Assembly: GCA_018660305.1 (NCBI GenBank)
Contig: JABJKO010000320.1
Coordinates: 1 to 32,072, forward strand
Direction: 5' to 3'
Source: Rhodospirillaceae bacterium
Lineage (GTDB): Bacteria; Pseudomonadota; Alphaproteobacteria; MPNO01; UBA2964
Length of the DNA stretch: 32,072 nt
A program made the translations under genes and the position numbers. Shown one piece after another: positions 16,149 through 23,175 of this stretch (its first letter is position 1; each line of letters opens with the position of its first letter). The notes beneath the pieces were generated by a model, which saw nothing but the letters and a program-made list of their open reading frames with translations, was not told the DNA's origin and did no database searches.

Positions 16149-17222
16149 TCAGGTGATCCGCCCACCGGGCAAGTGGGGGAACGCGCTGAATTCATGGGGC
16201 AGGGCCACCGGCATGGCGGGGGTGACACAGTCAGGCGTCAATTGATCGAGGCTGGTGATGCCGATCAGCCCCATGGTGGTCTGAATTTCCCGTTCGAGAA
16301 GTTCCAGACACCGCACCACGCCACCGGCTGCGCCGGCGCCCAGCGCCCAGGCCTGAAGCCGGCCGATTCCGACGGCCTTGGCGCCCAGGGCCAACGCCTT
16401 GACGATATCGGTGCCGCGTGTGAAGCCGCCATCGATGAACACTTCGGCTTTGCCGTCCACCGCTTCGACGATTTCCGGCAGGGTCTGAATATTGCCCAGC
16501 ACATGGTCGAGCTGACGACCGCCATGGTTGGAAATGTAAACACCGTTGACGCCGTGCTCGACGGCCAGCGCCGCGTCTTCCGCGGTCATGATGCCCTTTA
16601 GCAGGAACGGTATGTCACCGATCTCATCCTGGATCATCTTGACCGTGTCCCAGGTGATTTTCTTTTGCCATTCGCGGGCTGCCACCCGGCGGAGGGCGAG
16701 CTGCGCCGGGTTGAGGCGCTCACGATTGCCATAGAAGGCTGAATCGACGGTCAGGGTCACGCCGCTATAGCCGGCTTTCACCACCCGCCGGACAAGCTCC
16801 TTGATCCAGTCGTTGTCGCCGCGGACATAGATTTGAAAAACCTTGGGATTGTCCGAATTGGCGGCTACCTCTTCCAGGCTGGGCTGGGAGACGGTGGAGA
16901 GGAAGTTGACCGTTCCGAATTCCTTTGCAGCGTCGTCCACGTCGTTGGCGCCGTTGGGCGAAAACCGCTCGATGCCACCCATGGGGGCGAGCATGACGGG
17001 GATCCGCAGCTTGTGGCCGAAGAAATCGGTTTCGGTGTTGATCTCGCTGACGTCGCGGCAGACACGGGGTCTGAAGGCGAGGGAGTCCAGCGACATGCGG
17101 TTGCGCCGCAGTGACGTCTCGCTCTCGGCGGCGCCACAAATATAGTCCCAGTTATCCTGGTCCATATTGCGGCGCGCCATCAGGATCATGTCGTGAGTGG
17201 TTAGAAAATCGGCTTCGCTCAT
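16149..17222 (-). CDS. FMN-dependent alpha-hydroxy-acid dehydrogenase A
   Basis: This 357-residue TIM-barrel enzyme belongs to the lactate oxidase/mandelate dehydrogenase/glycolate oxidase family, which oxidises an L-2-hydroxy acid to the 2-oxo acid with FMN. The catalytic base His233 lies in the signature SNHGGRQLDH. The FMN lysine is in PFLLKGIM, Gln and Tyr of FQIYV sit near residue 130, and the phosphate-binding end is GGFTRGTD followed by GAKAVGIGR. There is no membrane-binding loop insert, so it is probably soluble. GGAG lies 6 bases before the ATG. It follows its paralogue (17265-18338) by about 40 bases. Electrons may go to O2 or to an unknown acceptor. Substrate is not readable from sequence; partner TPP enzymes in the window suggest further processing of a 2-oxo acid. 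Confidence 0.88.
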   Translation of the reverse strand: MSEADFLTTHDMILMARRNMDQDNWDYICGAAESETSLRRNRMSLDSLAFRPRVCRDVSEINTETDFFGHKLRIPVMLAPMGGIERFSPNGANDVDDAAKEFGTVNFLSTVSQPSLEEVAANSDNPKVFQIYVRGDNDWIKELVRRVVKAGYSGVTLTVDSAFYGNRERLNPAQLALRRVAAREWQKKITWDTVKMIQDEIGDIPFLLKGIMTAEDAALAVEHGVNGVYISNHGGRQLDHVLGNIQTLPEIVEAVDGKAEVFIDGGFTRGTDIVKALALGAKAVGIGRLQAWALGAGAAGGVVRCLELLEREIQTTMGLIGITSLDQLTPDCVTPAMPVALPHEFSAFPHLPGGRIT

Positions 17223-17264
17223 GGCGTTCTCCGCAAGCTGTGTGTTTGTGAGGCGGGGCGGTGC

Positions 17265-18338
17265 TCAGACCAGCCGGCCACCTTTGGGAAGGAATGGAAA
17301 GGCACTCATTTCGTGGGTCGGGCCGACGGGGCGCGCTTTGGCGAGATAGGTTCTGTCTAACTCAGCGAGGGAACGCGCGCCCAGCAGCCCCATGGCTATG
17401 GTCAATTCATTCCTGAGAATGTCCAGGCAGTTTTCCAGAGCCGCCTGGCCACCGGCGCACAGGGCCCAGGCCTGCATCTTGCCGATCCCCACCGCATTGG
17501 CGCCAATGGCCATGGCCTTGAGGATATCGGTGCCGCGGGTAAAGCCGCCATCGACAAACACCTCGGCCCTGCCGTCCACCGCATCGACGATGTCCGCCAG
17601 CACGGAGATCGATCCGCGATCATGATCGAGCTGGCGGCCGCCATGGTTGGTGACATAGATCACCGCGGCGCCATGTTCTACCCCCATGAGGGCATCTTCG
17701 GGCGTGCCGACGCCTTTGAGAATCATCGGACCGCCCCAGATCTCGGCGATGTCGTCATAGGTATCCCAGTTCAGGGCGGCGAGATACTCGCGGCCGCCGG
17801 CATTGCGCCGGGTCGGCGGTTCCCAGCCGGCCATCATCTGCCGTTCGCGATTGCTGTAGACGGCGGTGTCGACGGTGACGGCCAGCGCCTTGTAGTCATA
17901 TTGTTTTACCTGCCCCAGCAGGTCCGTGTACCAGTTGCGGTCGCCTCTCACATAAATCTGAAAAAACTTCGGATGCAGGCTGTTGACCGCTATCTCTTCC
18001 AGGCCGGGCTGGGTATGGCCGCTCAGAATGTTGATCAGGCCCTTTTCCTCGGCCGCCTCGTCGACCGCCATGGCACCCGCCGGCGTCACAATCTGAAGCG
18101 ACGCCATGGGCGCGAGGAACAGGGGCATCGACGACGGAAAACCGAGAATTGTCGTCGACAAATCTATGTTCGATACGTCGCGCAGGATTCTGGGCCGAAG
18201 CGCGATACTGTCGATGGCCTGACGATTGCGCCGCATGGTGGTCTCGGTCTCGCTGCCACCGGCCAGATAGTCCCACACCGCGCCATTCGCATTGCGTCGG
18301 GCACGGACGATGATCTCGTGATTAGTCTCGAATTCCAT
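17265..18338 (-). CDS. FMN-dependent alpha-hydroxy-acid dehydrogenase B
   Basis: This enzyme is a paralogue of dehydrogenase A with exactly the same length (357 residues). It keeps the catalytic His232 (TNHGGRQLDH), the FMN lysine in PMILKGVGT, FQIYV and GGFTRGTDILKAMAIGA. It differs in the stretch after TVDTAVYSNRERQM and in the loop WEPPTRRNAGGREY, which lies near the substrate pocket in this family, so the two copies may use different hydroxy acids or enantiomers. It is the first gene of the minus-strand series. The ATG has only a weak ribosome binding site (GGGATGA), unlike the copy that follows. The family assignment is secure; the substrate is unknown. Confidence 0.88.
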   Translation of the reverse strand: MEFETNHEIIVRARRNANGAVWDYLAGGSETETTMRRNRQAIDSIALRPRILRDVSNIDLSTTILGFPSSMPLFLAPMASLQIVTPAGAMAVDEAAEEKGLINILSGHTQPGLEEIAVNSLHPKFFQIYVRGDRNWYTDLLGQVKQYDYKALAVTVDTAVYSNRERQMMAGWEPPTRRNAGGREYLAALNWDTYDDIAEIWGGPMILKGVGTPEDALMGVEHGAAVIYVTNHGGRQLDHDRGSISVLADIVDAVDGRAEVFVDGGFTRGTDILKAMAIGANAVGIGKMQAWALCAGGQAALENCLDILRNELTIAMGLLGARSLAELDRTYLAKARPVGPTHEMSAFPFLPKGGRLV

Positions 18339-18623
18339 AGTGAAGCGTCATCCCAGAAATGCCCGCCTGAGCGACATATCCGACAAGGTCGGTATGTTTT
18401 TATGGGGCGGGAGGACTTTAATATCCGGCCTCGGGCTTGTCGAGCGGTGGCCGGCGATTTTCCGATTAAGAGGCGTTAAACAAGTAGCGGGTCGAAACAT
18501 TAAAGTTGCTATTTGGCGCTCAAGTAATAATGACAACGATCTTTAAAAGGAGGATAATGATGGTCGCTCCCGCGGTGCGCGGGTTGCTTCAGGCGATAAC
18601 CCCGAATTCGAGGTACCTTATAA
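18339..18623. promoter_or_regulatory. 285-base divergent intergenic region with a strong unused Shine-Dalgarno
   Basis: This is the longest gap in the window and separates the leftward hydroxy-acid dehydrogenase series from the rightward TauD series, so it should hold two promoters. It looks richer in A and T around 18470-18560. AAAAGGAGG (18545-18553) is the strongest ribosome binding site in the region. It precedes ATG codons at 18557 and 18560 that are not in the frame of the TauD gene. The TauD ATG at 18624 has its own weaker GAGG at 18610-18613. I cannot assign promoter hexamers with confidence. Confidence 0.4.
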
Positions 18624-18727
18624 ATGGCGACCACGATGCTTTCTCGACCGAAGCGCGGAGAGGCTGTCCCCTTGGAACCGGTCGTGGATCCGGCGGCATG
18701 GAGTGCTGCGGATTTAGAGGCCGATAA
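18560..18727 (+). CDS. Possible 55-residue leader ORF overlapping the TauD start
   Basis: An open frame begins at ATG 18560, 6 bases after a near-ideal ribosome binding site (AAAAGGAGG), and ends at TGA 18725-18727, about 100 bases inside the TauD-like gene in a different frame. The predicted peptide (starting MVAPAVRGLLQAITPNS) has no recognisable domain and is basic and glycine-rich. It could be a leader peptide that adjusts TauD translation, or a chance frame beside a site whose real purpose is ribosome loading. Only the strength of the binding site supports it. Confidence 0.25.
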   Translation: MVAPAVRGLLQAITPNSRYLINGDHDAFSTEARRGCPLGTGRGSGGMECCGFRGR

Positions 18728-19712
18728 AGGCTGGATCCATTCCCTTTCCGCGACCCACATCGCGGAGCTCGATTCGTTGGTGCAAAAGATTGAGCCGACC
18801 ATCGAGAGTGTTCTGGATATCGATCCGGCGGACATCGTACTCCCCACATTGGGGCCACGTCTGGAAAACGTCGCGGATGACATAATCAACGGACGCGGTC
18901 TTGCCCTGATCCGGGGCGTGCCAATCGAACGCTATACGCGGCTGCAGGCGGGGATCGCCTTCTGGTGCATCGGGTCTTTTGTCGGCACTCCGGTGTCGCA
19001 GAACGCCAAGGGACATCTCCTGGGCCATGTGGCGGATCTCGGCGGCACCTCACTGAAAAACCCCAAGAACCGCGGCTACCAGACCCATGACAGTCTGCCG
19101 TACCATTGCGATTCCTGCGATGTGGTTGCCCTGATGTGTCTTCACCCGTCAAAATCCGGCGGCGAAAGCACGGTAACCAGTTCGCTCAACATATATAATG
19201 AAATGCTGAAGCGCCGGCCCGAATTGGCGGCGGCGCTCGCGGAACCGATCTATCGCGATCGCCGCAATGAAATTCCTGACGGCAAGGACCCCTGGTTCCA
19301 GATGCCGGTGTTTAATTTCTTCGAAGAGTACCTCACCGTGAGCTGGTCGGGCGGTTATATCCGCTCGGCCCAGCGATTCGAGGAATTGCCGCGCCATTCC
19401 CAGGAATTGGTCGACGGCATTGAAATGTTCAGCGATCTCGCGCGGGATCTGGCCTATGGGATGGATTTTCAGCAGGGTGATATTCAATTCCTGCATAATC
19501 ATGTAACGGTGCATTCCCGGACGGAATACGAGGATTTTCCAGAGCCCGAGCGCAAACGCCACCTGTTGCGGCTTTGGCAGGCAACACCGGGCGGACGGCC
19601 GTTGCCGCCTGCTTATCACAACCGCTATGGCCACCTGAAACCCGGAGAAAGGCCCGCTGGCGGAATTATTGTCGAAGGGACTGTATTTAAGGCGCCTTTA
19701 GAGGCAGAATAG
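18624..19712 (+). CDS. TauD/TfdA-family Fe(II)/2-oxoglutarate dioxygenase
   Basis: This 362-residue enzyme has the double-stranded beta-helix iron site of the TauD family: His161-x-Asp163 in LPYHCDSCDVV and the distal His297 in NHVTVHSRTEYED. The 2-oxoglutarate arginine is probably in ERKRHLLRLWQ. The N-terminal part (DLEADKGWIHSLSATHIAELD) is typical of a TauD subgroup of about 360 residues. Such enzymes hydroxylate an unactivated carbon, often next to a leaving group, using 2-oxoglutarate and O2. The ATG at 18624 has GAGG 10 bases before it. It is followed after 60 bases by amidohydrolase A in the same direction, so the two may be co-transcribed. The family is secure; the substrate is unknown. 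Confidence 0.87.
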   Translation: MATTMLSRPKRGEAVPLEPVVDPAAWSAADLEADKGWIHSLSATHIAELDSLVQKIEPTIESVLDIDPADIVLPTLGPRLENVADDIINGRGLALIRGVPIERYTRLQAGIAFWCIGSFVGTPVSQNAKGHLLGHVADLGGTSLKNPKNRGYQTHDSLPYHCDSCDVVALMCLHPSKSGGESTVTSSLNIYNEMLKRRPELAAALAEPIYRDRRNEIPDGKDPWFQMPVFNFFEEYLTVSWSGGYIRSAQRFEELPRHSQELVDGIEMFSDLARDLAYGMDFQQGDIQFLHNHVTVHSRTEYEDFPEPERKRHLLRLWQATPGGRPLPPAYHNRYGHLKPGERPAGGIIVEGTVFKAPLEAE

Positions 19713-19772
19713 GCGTGAAACGAGGGGCCACATGTCGATGCGATTAGGTTAGGCCCCGCACAGGAGAGGGAA

Positions 19773-20987
19773 ATGGATCTACCAACAAGTGACCGCTATC
19801 ATGCGATGAGCGTTGATAGCTTTGATACCGAAAAACTGTTGACCAATGCGGCGCGCCAACGCGACGCTAGGAAATTGAACGACTTTCCGATTTTCGATGC
19901 TGATGCCCATCATTATGAGGGCGAGTCGATTCAGGAAATCGTCGATTACATCGATGATGACATCATCAATCATCTCGCGAGAGCCAACCCCGGGATCATC
20001 GGGGGCGGACGCGGCGGTTATCAGCCCATGGGCGGCCGCATCACGCGCTATCCGCTGCGCAAGATCGAGGAAACCCCGGCCGACGGAGTTCACCGCGACA
20101 TTCATTTGTCTCGGCGCTGGATGGACGCCATGGGGATCGACCAGATTGGTCTGTTCCCGACCGGTATGCTGGGCATCGGCCTCACGCCGCAGTCGGAAAT
20201 CGAAGTCGCTTACGCCAAGGCCTATATGCGCTGGATGTGCGAACGGATTCTGCCCAAGGACAAGCGCGTTAAAGGCTACGTATTCCTGCCGTTCAACAGC
20301 CCGGATGCGGCGTTTGAAGTGGCTCAGGAATTCGGCGACAAGGAAGGCGTCATCGGCTTCCTCGTTACAAGCCCGCGTTACAAACCGATTCACGATAATG
20401 CGTACATGAAGACCTACCGCTACATCGAAGAGATGGGCAAACCCCTCATCTTCCATTCCGGCGTAAACTGGAACGATCCGCTGATGTCGGTAACCAACCG
20501 TTTCATCGCGGCGCATGCGCTGGGCTTCACGCTGTATAACGTGATTCACATGTGCAACTGGATCTGCAACGGTCTTAACGAACGCTTCCCGAAACTCAAT
20601 GTGGTGTGGACGGAATCGGGTCTCGCCTGGGTACCCTGGCTGGCCCAGCGTCTCGACAATGACTACAAGATGCGGTCGTCGGAATGCCCGTCGCTTCGCA
20701 AGTTGCCCAGTGAATACATGAGGGACATGTATTACACCTCGCAGCCCATGGAGATGCCGAACGATCTGTCGTTCCTGGAAAGTACCTTCAAGATGATCGA
20801 CGCTCCTAACCGGCTTCTATATGCGTCCGATTATCCGCATTGGGACGCGGACTTGCCGTCTACCATCTATGATTTGCCGTTCCTGAAAGAGCAGGAAAAA
20901 CGGAATATCCTCGGCGGAAACGCCATCAAGATATTCAATCTGGATGTTTCGGATCAGTATCCTGACTACGAGTACAAGGCGGCGTAA
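19773..20987 (+). CDS. Amidohydrolase-2-family metal-dependent enzyme A
   Basis: This 404-residue TIM-barrel protein belongs to the amidohydrolase-2 (ACMSD-like) family. The first metal motif is at residues 42-47 (DADAHH), a metal-site histidine lies in FHSGVNWNDP, and the final aspartate is Asp353 in ASDYPHWD. Members either hydrolyse C-N or C-C bonds or decarboxylate aromatic acids without oxygen. AGGAG lies just before the ATG. It is a paralogue of the enzyme at 21819-23045; both begin with an LPTSD stretch and LLTNAARQRDAR, a conserved tail ahead of the barrel. Between the two lie a Rieske protein and a small unknown protein, so the four may act together. A strong stem-loop follows the stop. 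The exact reaction is not determined. Confidence 0.85.
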   Translation: MDLPTSDRYHAMSVDSFDTEKLLTNAARQRDARKLNDFPIFDADAHHYEGESIQEIVDYIDDDIINHLARANPGIIGGGRGGYQPMGGRITRYPLRKIEETPADGVHRDIHLSRRWMDAMGIDQIGLFPTGMLGIGLTPQSEIEVAYAKAYMRWMCERILPKDKRVKGYVFLPFNSPDAAFEVAQEFGDKEGVIGFLVTSPRYKPIHDNAYMKTYRYIEEMGKPLIFHSGVNWNDPLMSVTNRFIAAHALGFTLYNVIHMCNWICNGLNERFPKLNVVWTESGLAWVPWLAQRLDNDYKMRSSECPSLRKLPSEYMRDMYYTSQPMEMPNDLSFLESTFKMIDAPNRLLYASDYPHWDADLPSTIYDLPFLKEQEKRNILGGNAIKIFNLDVSDQYPDYEYKAA

Positions 20988-21009
20988 GGGACGTCGGCTC
21001 TCTCTCCAG

Positions 21010-21037
21010 CGAAGGCCGGGTCCAAGCCCGGCCTTCG
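21010..21037 (+). terminator. Strong stem-loop after amidohydrolase A
   Basis: CGAAGGCCGGG (21010-21020) pairs perfectly with CCCGGCCTTCG (21027-21037) around a 6-base TCCAAG loop, an 11-base GC-rich stem. No T-run follows, so it is not a classic intrinsic terminator. It lies between amidohydrolase A and the Rieske gene and could give partial termination or protect the upstream mRNA from 3' exonucleases. Confidence 0.55.
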
Positions 21038-21105
21038 TAATTCTGTCCGCTTTCAGGGGCGGAACAAAATGAATAAACGCAACACAGCAAGTGAGGTTTA
21101 GATCA

Positions 21106-21474
21106 ATGGCAAAGGACATACTTGTCGGTAAGGCGGCCGACTTCAAAGAGGGTGACAAGAAGATCATTCCCAACGGCAATAGCGAAATCGGCGTCTATTT
21201 CGTGCATGGTGAGTGGCAGGCATACCAGAATGTTTGTCCGCATCAGGGCGGTCCGGCGTGCGAAGGCCTGATGATGGCCAAGGTCGAGGAAGTCATCGCC
21301 GAAGATAAGACCTATCAGGGCATGCGCTTCAACCATGACGAGATGCACATCGTTTGTCCGTGGCACGGTTGGGAATTCAATGTCGCCGACGGCGTGGCCT
21401 GTGCCGATAACAAATGGAAGCTCCGCAAATACGAAATCGAAGTTCGCGGAGATGAGGTTTATGTCAAAGCTTGA
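21106..21474 (+). CDS. Rieske [2Fe-2S] ferredoxin-like protein
   Basis: This 122-residue protein is a stand-alone Rieske domain with both ligand pairs: Cys44-Pro-His46 (VCPHQGGPACEG) and Cys84-Pro-Trp-His87 (IVCPWHGWEF). The 37 residues between the two motifs are more than the 15-17 usual in oxygenase Rieske domains, so it carries an insert (roughly MAKVEEVIAEDKTYQGMRF). It ends in the normal RKYEIEVRGDEVYVKA strand pair. Such proteins pass single electrons to oxygenases or other redox enzymes in the cytoplasm. I chose ATG 21106, with GAGG 9 bases before it, over GTG 21091. The stop lies 14 bases inside the next gene, so the two are coupled. It sits between two amidohydrolases, which do not need electrons, so its partner is unclear. 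Confidence 0.85.
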   Translation: MAKDILVGKAADFKEGDKKIIPNGNSEIGVYFVHGEWQAYQNVCPHQGGPACEGLMMAKVEEVIAEDKTYQGMRFNHDEMHIVCPWHGWEFNVADGVACADNKWKLRKYEIEVRGDEVYVKA

Positions 21475-21799
21475 AGATCCGAGAGCAGCCGATCTGCCTG
21501 AAGGCGGTGAGGTTATTGCCCACATACCCGACGAAGAAGCCGCGATCCGCGCCTTCGCACAGAAGATCGGCGCAATGCCGGCGGGCGAGCCCATTCCCAA
21601 CGAATTGGTTCAGGAGGGAATGACCGCCCTTGTTCGGCTCTATGCTGTGAAGTTCCAGCTTGGCGAGCGATGGGCGCCGTTTCCTGACAACAACACGGTG
21701 CCGGCGACGGCGGCGATGATCATGTGCACGTCCATGATGCGGGCCGTGAATGTGGAGGTCTTCGAACTGGGCATGTGGCAGAGCTGGTCCGGCGCTTGA
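21461..21799 (+). CDS. Unrecognised 112-residue protein coupled to the Rieske gene
   Basis: I do not recognise this protein. It starts at ATG 21461, inside the last codons of the Rieske gene (14-base overlap), with GATGAGG directly upstream, so the start is well supported. It is acidic at the N-terminus (LEDPRAADLPEGGEVIAHI), probably helical in the middle (EEAAIRAFAQKIGAMP, LVQEGMTALVRLYAVKFQ), and has a C-terminal helix with methionines and a cysteine (AAMIMCTSMMRAVNVEVFEL) ending in GMWQSWSGA. There is no signal peptide. The tight coupling with the Rieske gene and the position between two amidohydrolase paralogues suggest a structural or accessory subunit. Codon use and frame overlap look real, so I believe it is expressed. 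Confidence 0.65.
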   Translation: MSKLEDPRAADLPEGGEVIAHIPDEEAAIRAFAQKIGAMPAGEPIPNELVQEGMTALVRLYAVKFQLGERWAPFPDNNTVPATAAMIMCTSMMRAVNVEVFELGMWQSWSGA

Positions 21800-21818
21800 T
21801 AACTAACAGAGTATCGTA

Positions 21819-23045
21819 ATGGAATTACCGACAAGCGACTTTCACACCCAATCCATCGAATCCTTCAATACTTCTGATTTGCTGACCAATGCGGCACGGC
21901 AACGGGATGCGAGGAACTATGCGGCATTCCCGATCGTTGATGTGGATTGTCACCATTACGAGAATGAATCCATCAAGGAGATCGTTGAGTATTTCGATGA
22001 TCCCGTGATCAAACAGATGGGTAAGCTCTACACCAGCGGCGGAACCGGTGGGCAAACGCCCTTCAGCGCCGGCGGTGTCGGTTATCAGGACGTGGCGGGC
22101 CGGGTGACGCGGTATCCATTACGCAAGACCGAAACCACACCGGGGGATGGGGCTCACCGCGATGTGCATCTATCCCTGCGCTGGATGGATGCCATGGGCG
22201 TCGATTATGTCTGTCTTTTCCCCACGCCAATGCTGAGCATGGGGCTGCACCCGCAGGCCGAAGTCGAAGCGGCCATGGCCAAGGGCTATAACAGATGGCT
22301 GCTTGATAAGATCACGAGTCGCGAAGAGCGCATCAAGACCATGATCTACGTGCCGTTCAACGATCCCGACGCGGCCTATGAAGTGGTGAAGGAATTCGGT
22401 GATCATCCTGATGTGATTGGTTTCATGGTGGTGTCCGTGCGCTACAACGCGGTGCACAACAATGCCTATATGAAGACCTATTCCCTGATGGAGGAAATCG
22501 GCAAACCACTCGGGTTCCACAGCAACTACAATTGGAACGATCGTCTTGTCGGTAACAGCAACCGGTTCCTGGTAACCCACGCGTTGGGCTTTACCATCTA
22601 CAACGCGGTGCATCTCTGCAACTGGATCATCAACGGCCTGCCGGAACGGTTCCCCAAGTTAAAGACCATCTGGATTGAATCCGGCCTTGCCTGGGTGCCG
22701 TGGATCATGCAGCGGCTCGACAATGACTACAAAATGCGGAGCTCGGAAGCTCCGTCGCTCAAGAAGCTGCCCAGTGAATACATGCGCGACATGTATTTCA
22801 CCAGTCAGCCCATGGAAATTCCCGACCGCATGGGCGCGCTCGAGATGACGTTCGATATGATCGATGCGGACAACCAGCTTCTCTGGGCGTCGGATTATCC
22901 GCACTGGGACATGGATGTCCCCAGTGTGATTTATGATCTGCCGTTTCTCGATGAGAAGCAGAAACGCAAGATGCTTGGTGGCAACGCCATCGAACTGTTC
23001 GGTCTCGACGTCAGCAAGCGGTTCCCCGATTACAAGCCGGCGTAA
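21819..23045 (+). CDS. Amidohydrolase-2-family metal-dependent enzyme B
   Basis: This 408-residue enzyme is the paralogue of amidohydrolase A (19773-20987) and follows it throughout. Its metal motif is DVDCHH (residues 41-46), it has FHSNYNWND where A has FHSGVNWND, and Asp359 lies in ASDYPHWDMD. A notable difference is a longer glycine-rich loop after residue 70 (SGGTGGQTPFSAGGVGYQ), which may reshape the entrance to the active site. The Ala-to-Cys change at Cys44 lies between metal ligands. Both copies keep RLDNDYKMRSSE, a likely structural stretch. The start has only a weak ribosome binding site and lies 19 bases after the small unknown gene, so translation is probably coupled. It probably acts on a related or the next substrate in the pathway; the reaction is not determined. 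Confidence 0.85.
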   Translation: MELPTSDFHTQSIESFNTSDLLTNAARQRDARNYAAFPIVDVDCHHYENESIKEIVEYFDDPVIKQMGKLYTSGGTGGQTPFSAGGVGYQDVAGRVTRYPLRKTETTPGDGAHRDVHLSLRWMDAMGVDYVCLFPTPMLSMGLHPQAEVEAAMAKGYNRWLLDKITSREERIKTMIYVPFNDPDAAYEVVKEFGDHPDVIGFMVVSVRYNAVHNNAYMKTYSLMEEIGKPLGFHSNYNWNDRLVGNSNRFLVTHALGFTIYNAVHLCNWIINGLPERFPKLKTIWIESGLAWVPWIMQRLDNDYKMRSSEAPSLKKLPSEYMRDMYFTSQPMEIPDRMGALEMTFDMIDADNQLLWASDYPHWDMDVPSVIYDLPFLDEKQKRKMLGGNAIELFGLDVSKRFPDYKPA

Positions 23046-23175
23046 CACGCCCGCCTATCCAATGCGACCGTGGCTTCCCCTCCCGCTACCAGGAGAGGGC
23101 GTGTCAGCATGTTATTTTCCCGGACCGACAAATTGGGCATAATGGTTCCGTCCTACCATAAGAGCGGCGAGCCTC
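23046..23175 (+). other. Intergenic gap before the MmgE/PrpD gene
   Basis: This 130-base gap holds an imperfect hairpin (CCCCTC around 23075 with GAGAGGG around 23093) that may end or weaken transcription after amidohydrolase B. GCATAAT at about 23138 could be a -10 element for the following gene, but I see no good -35 partner. Confidence 0.3.

Noticed and set aside
19724..19757. A hairpin GGGGCC...GGCCCC between the TauD and amidohydrolase A genes
   Set aside because: The stem is only six bases with a loop of more than 20, too weak to claim as a terminator.
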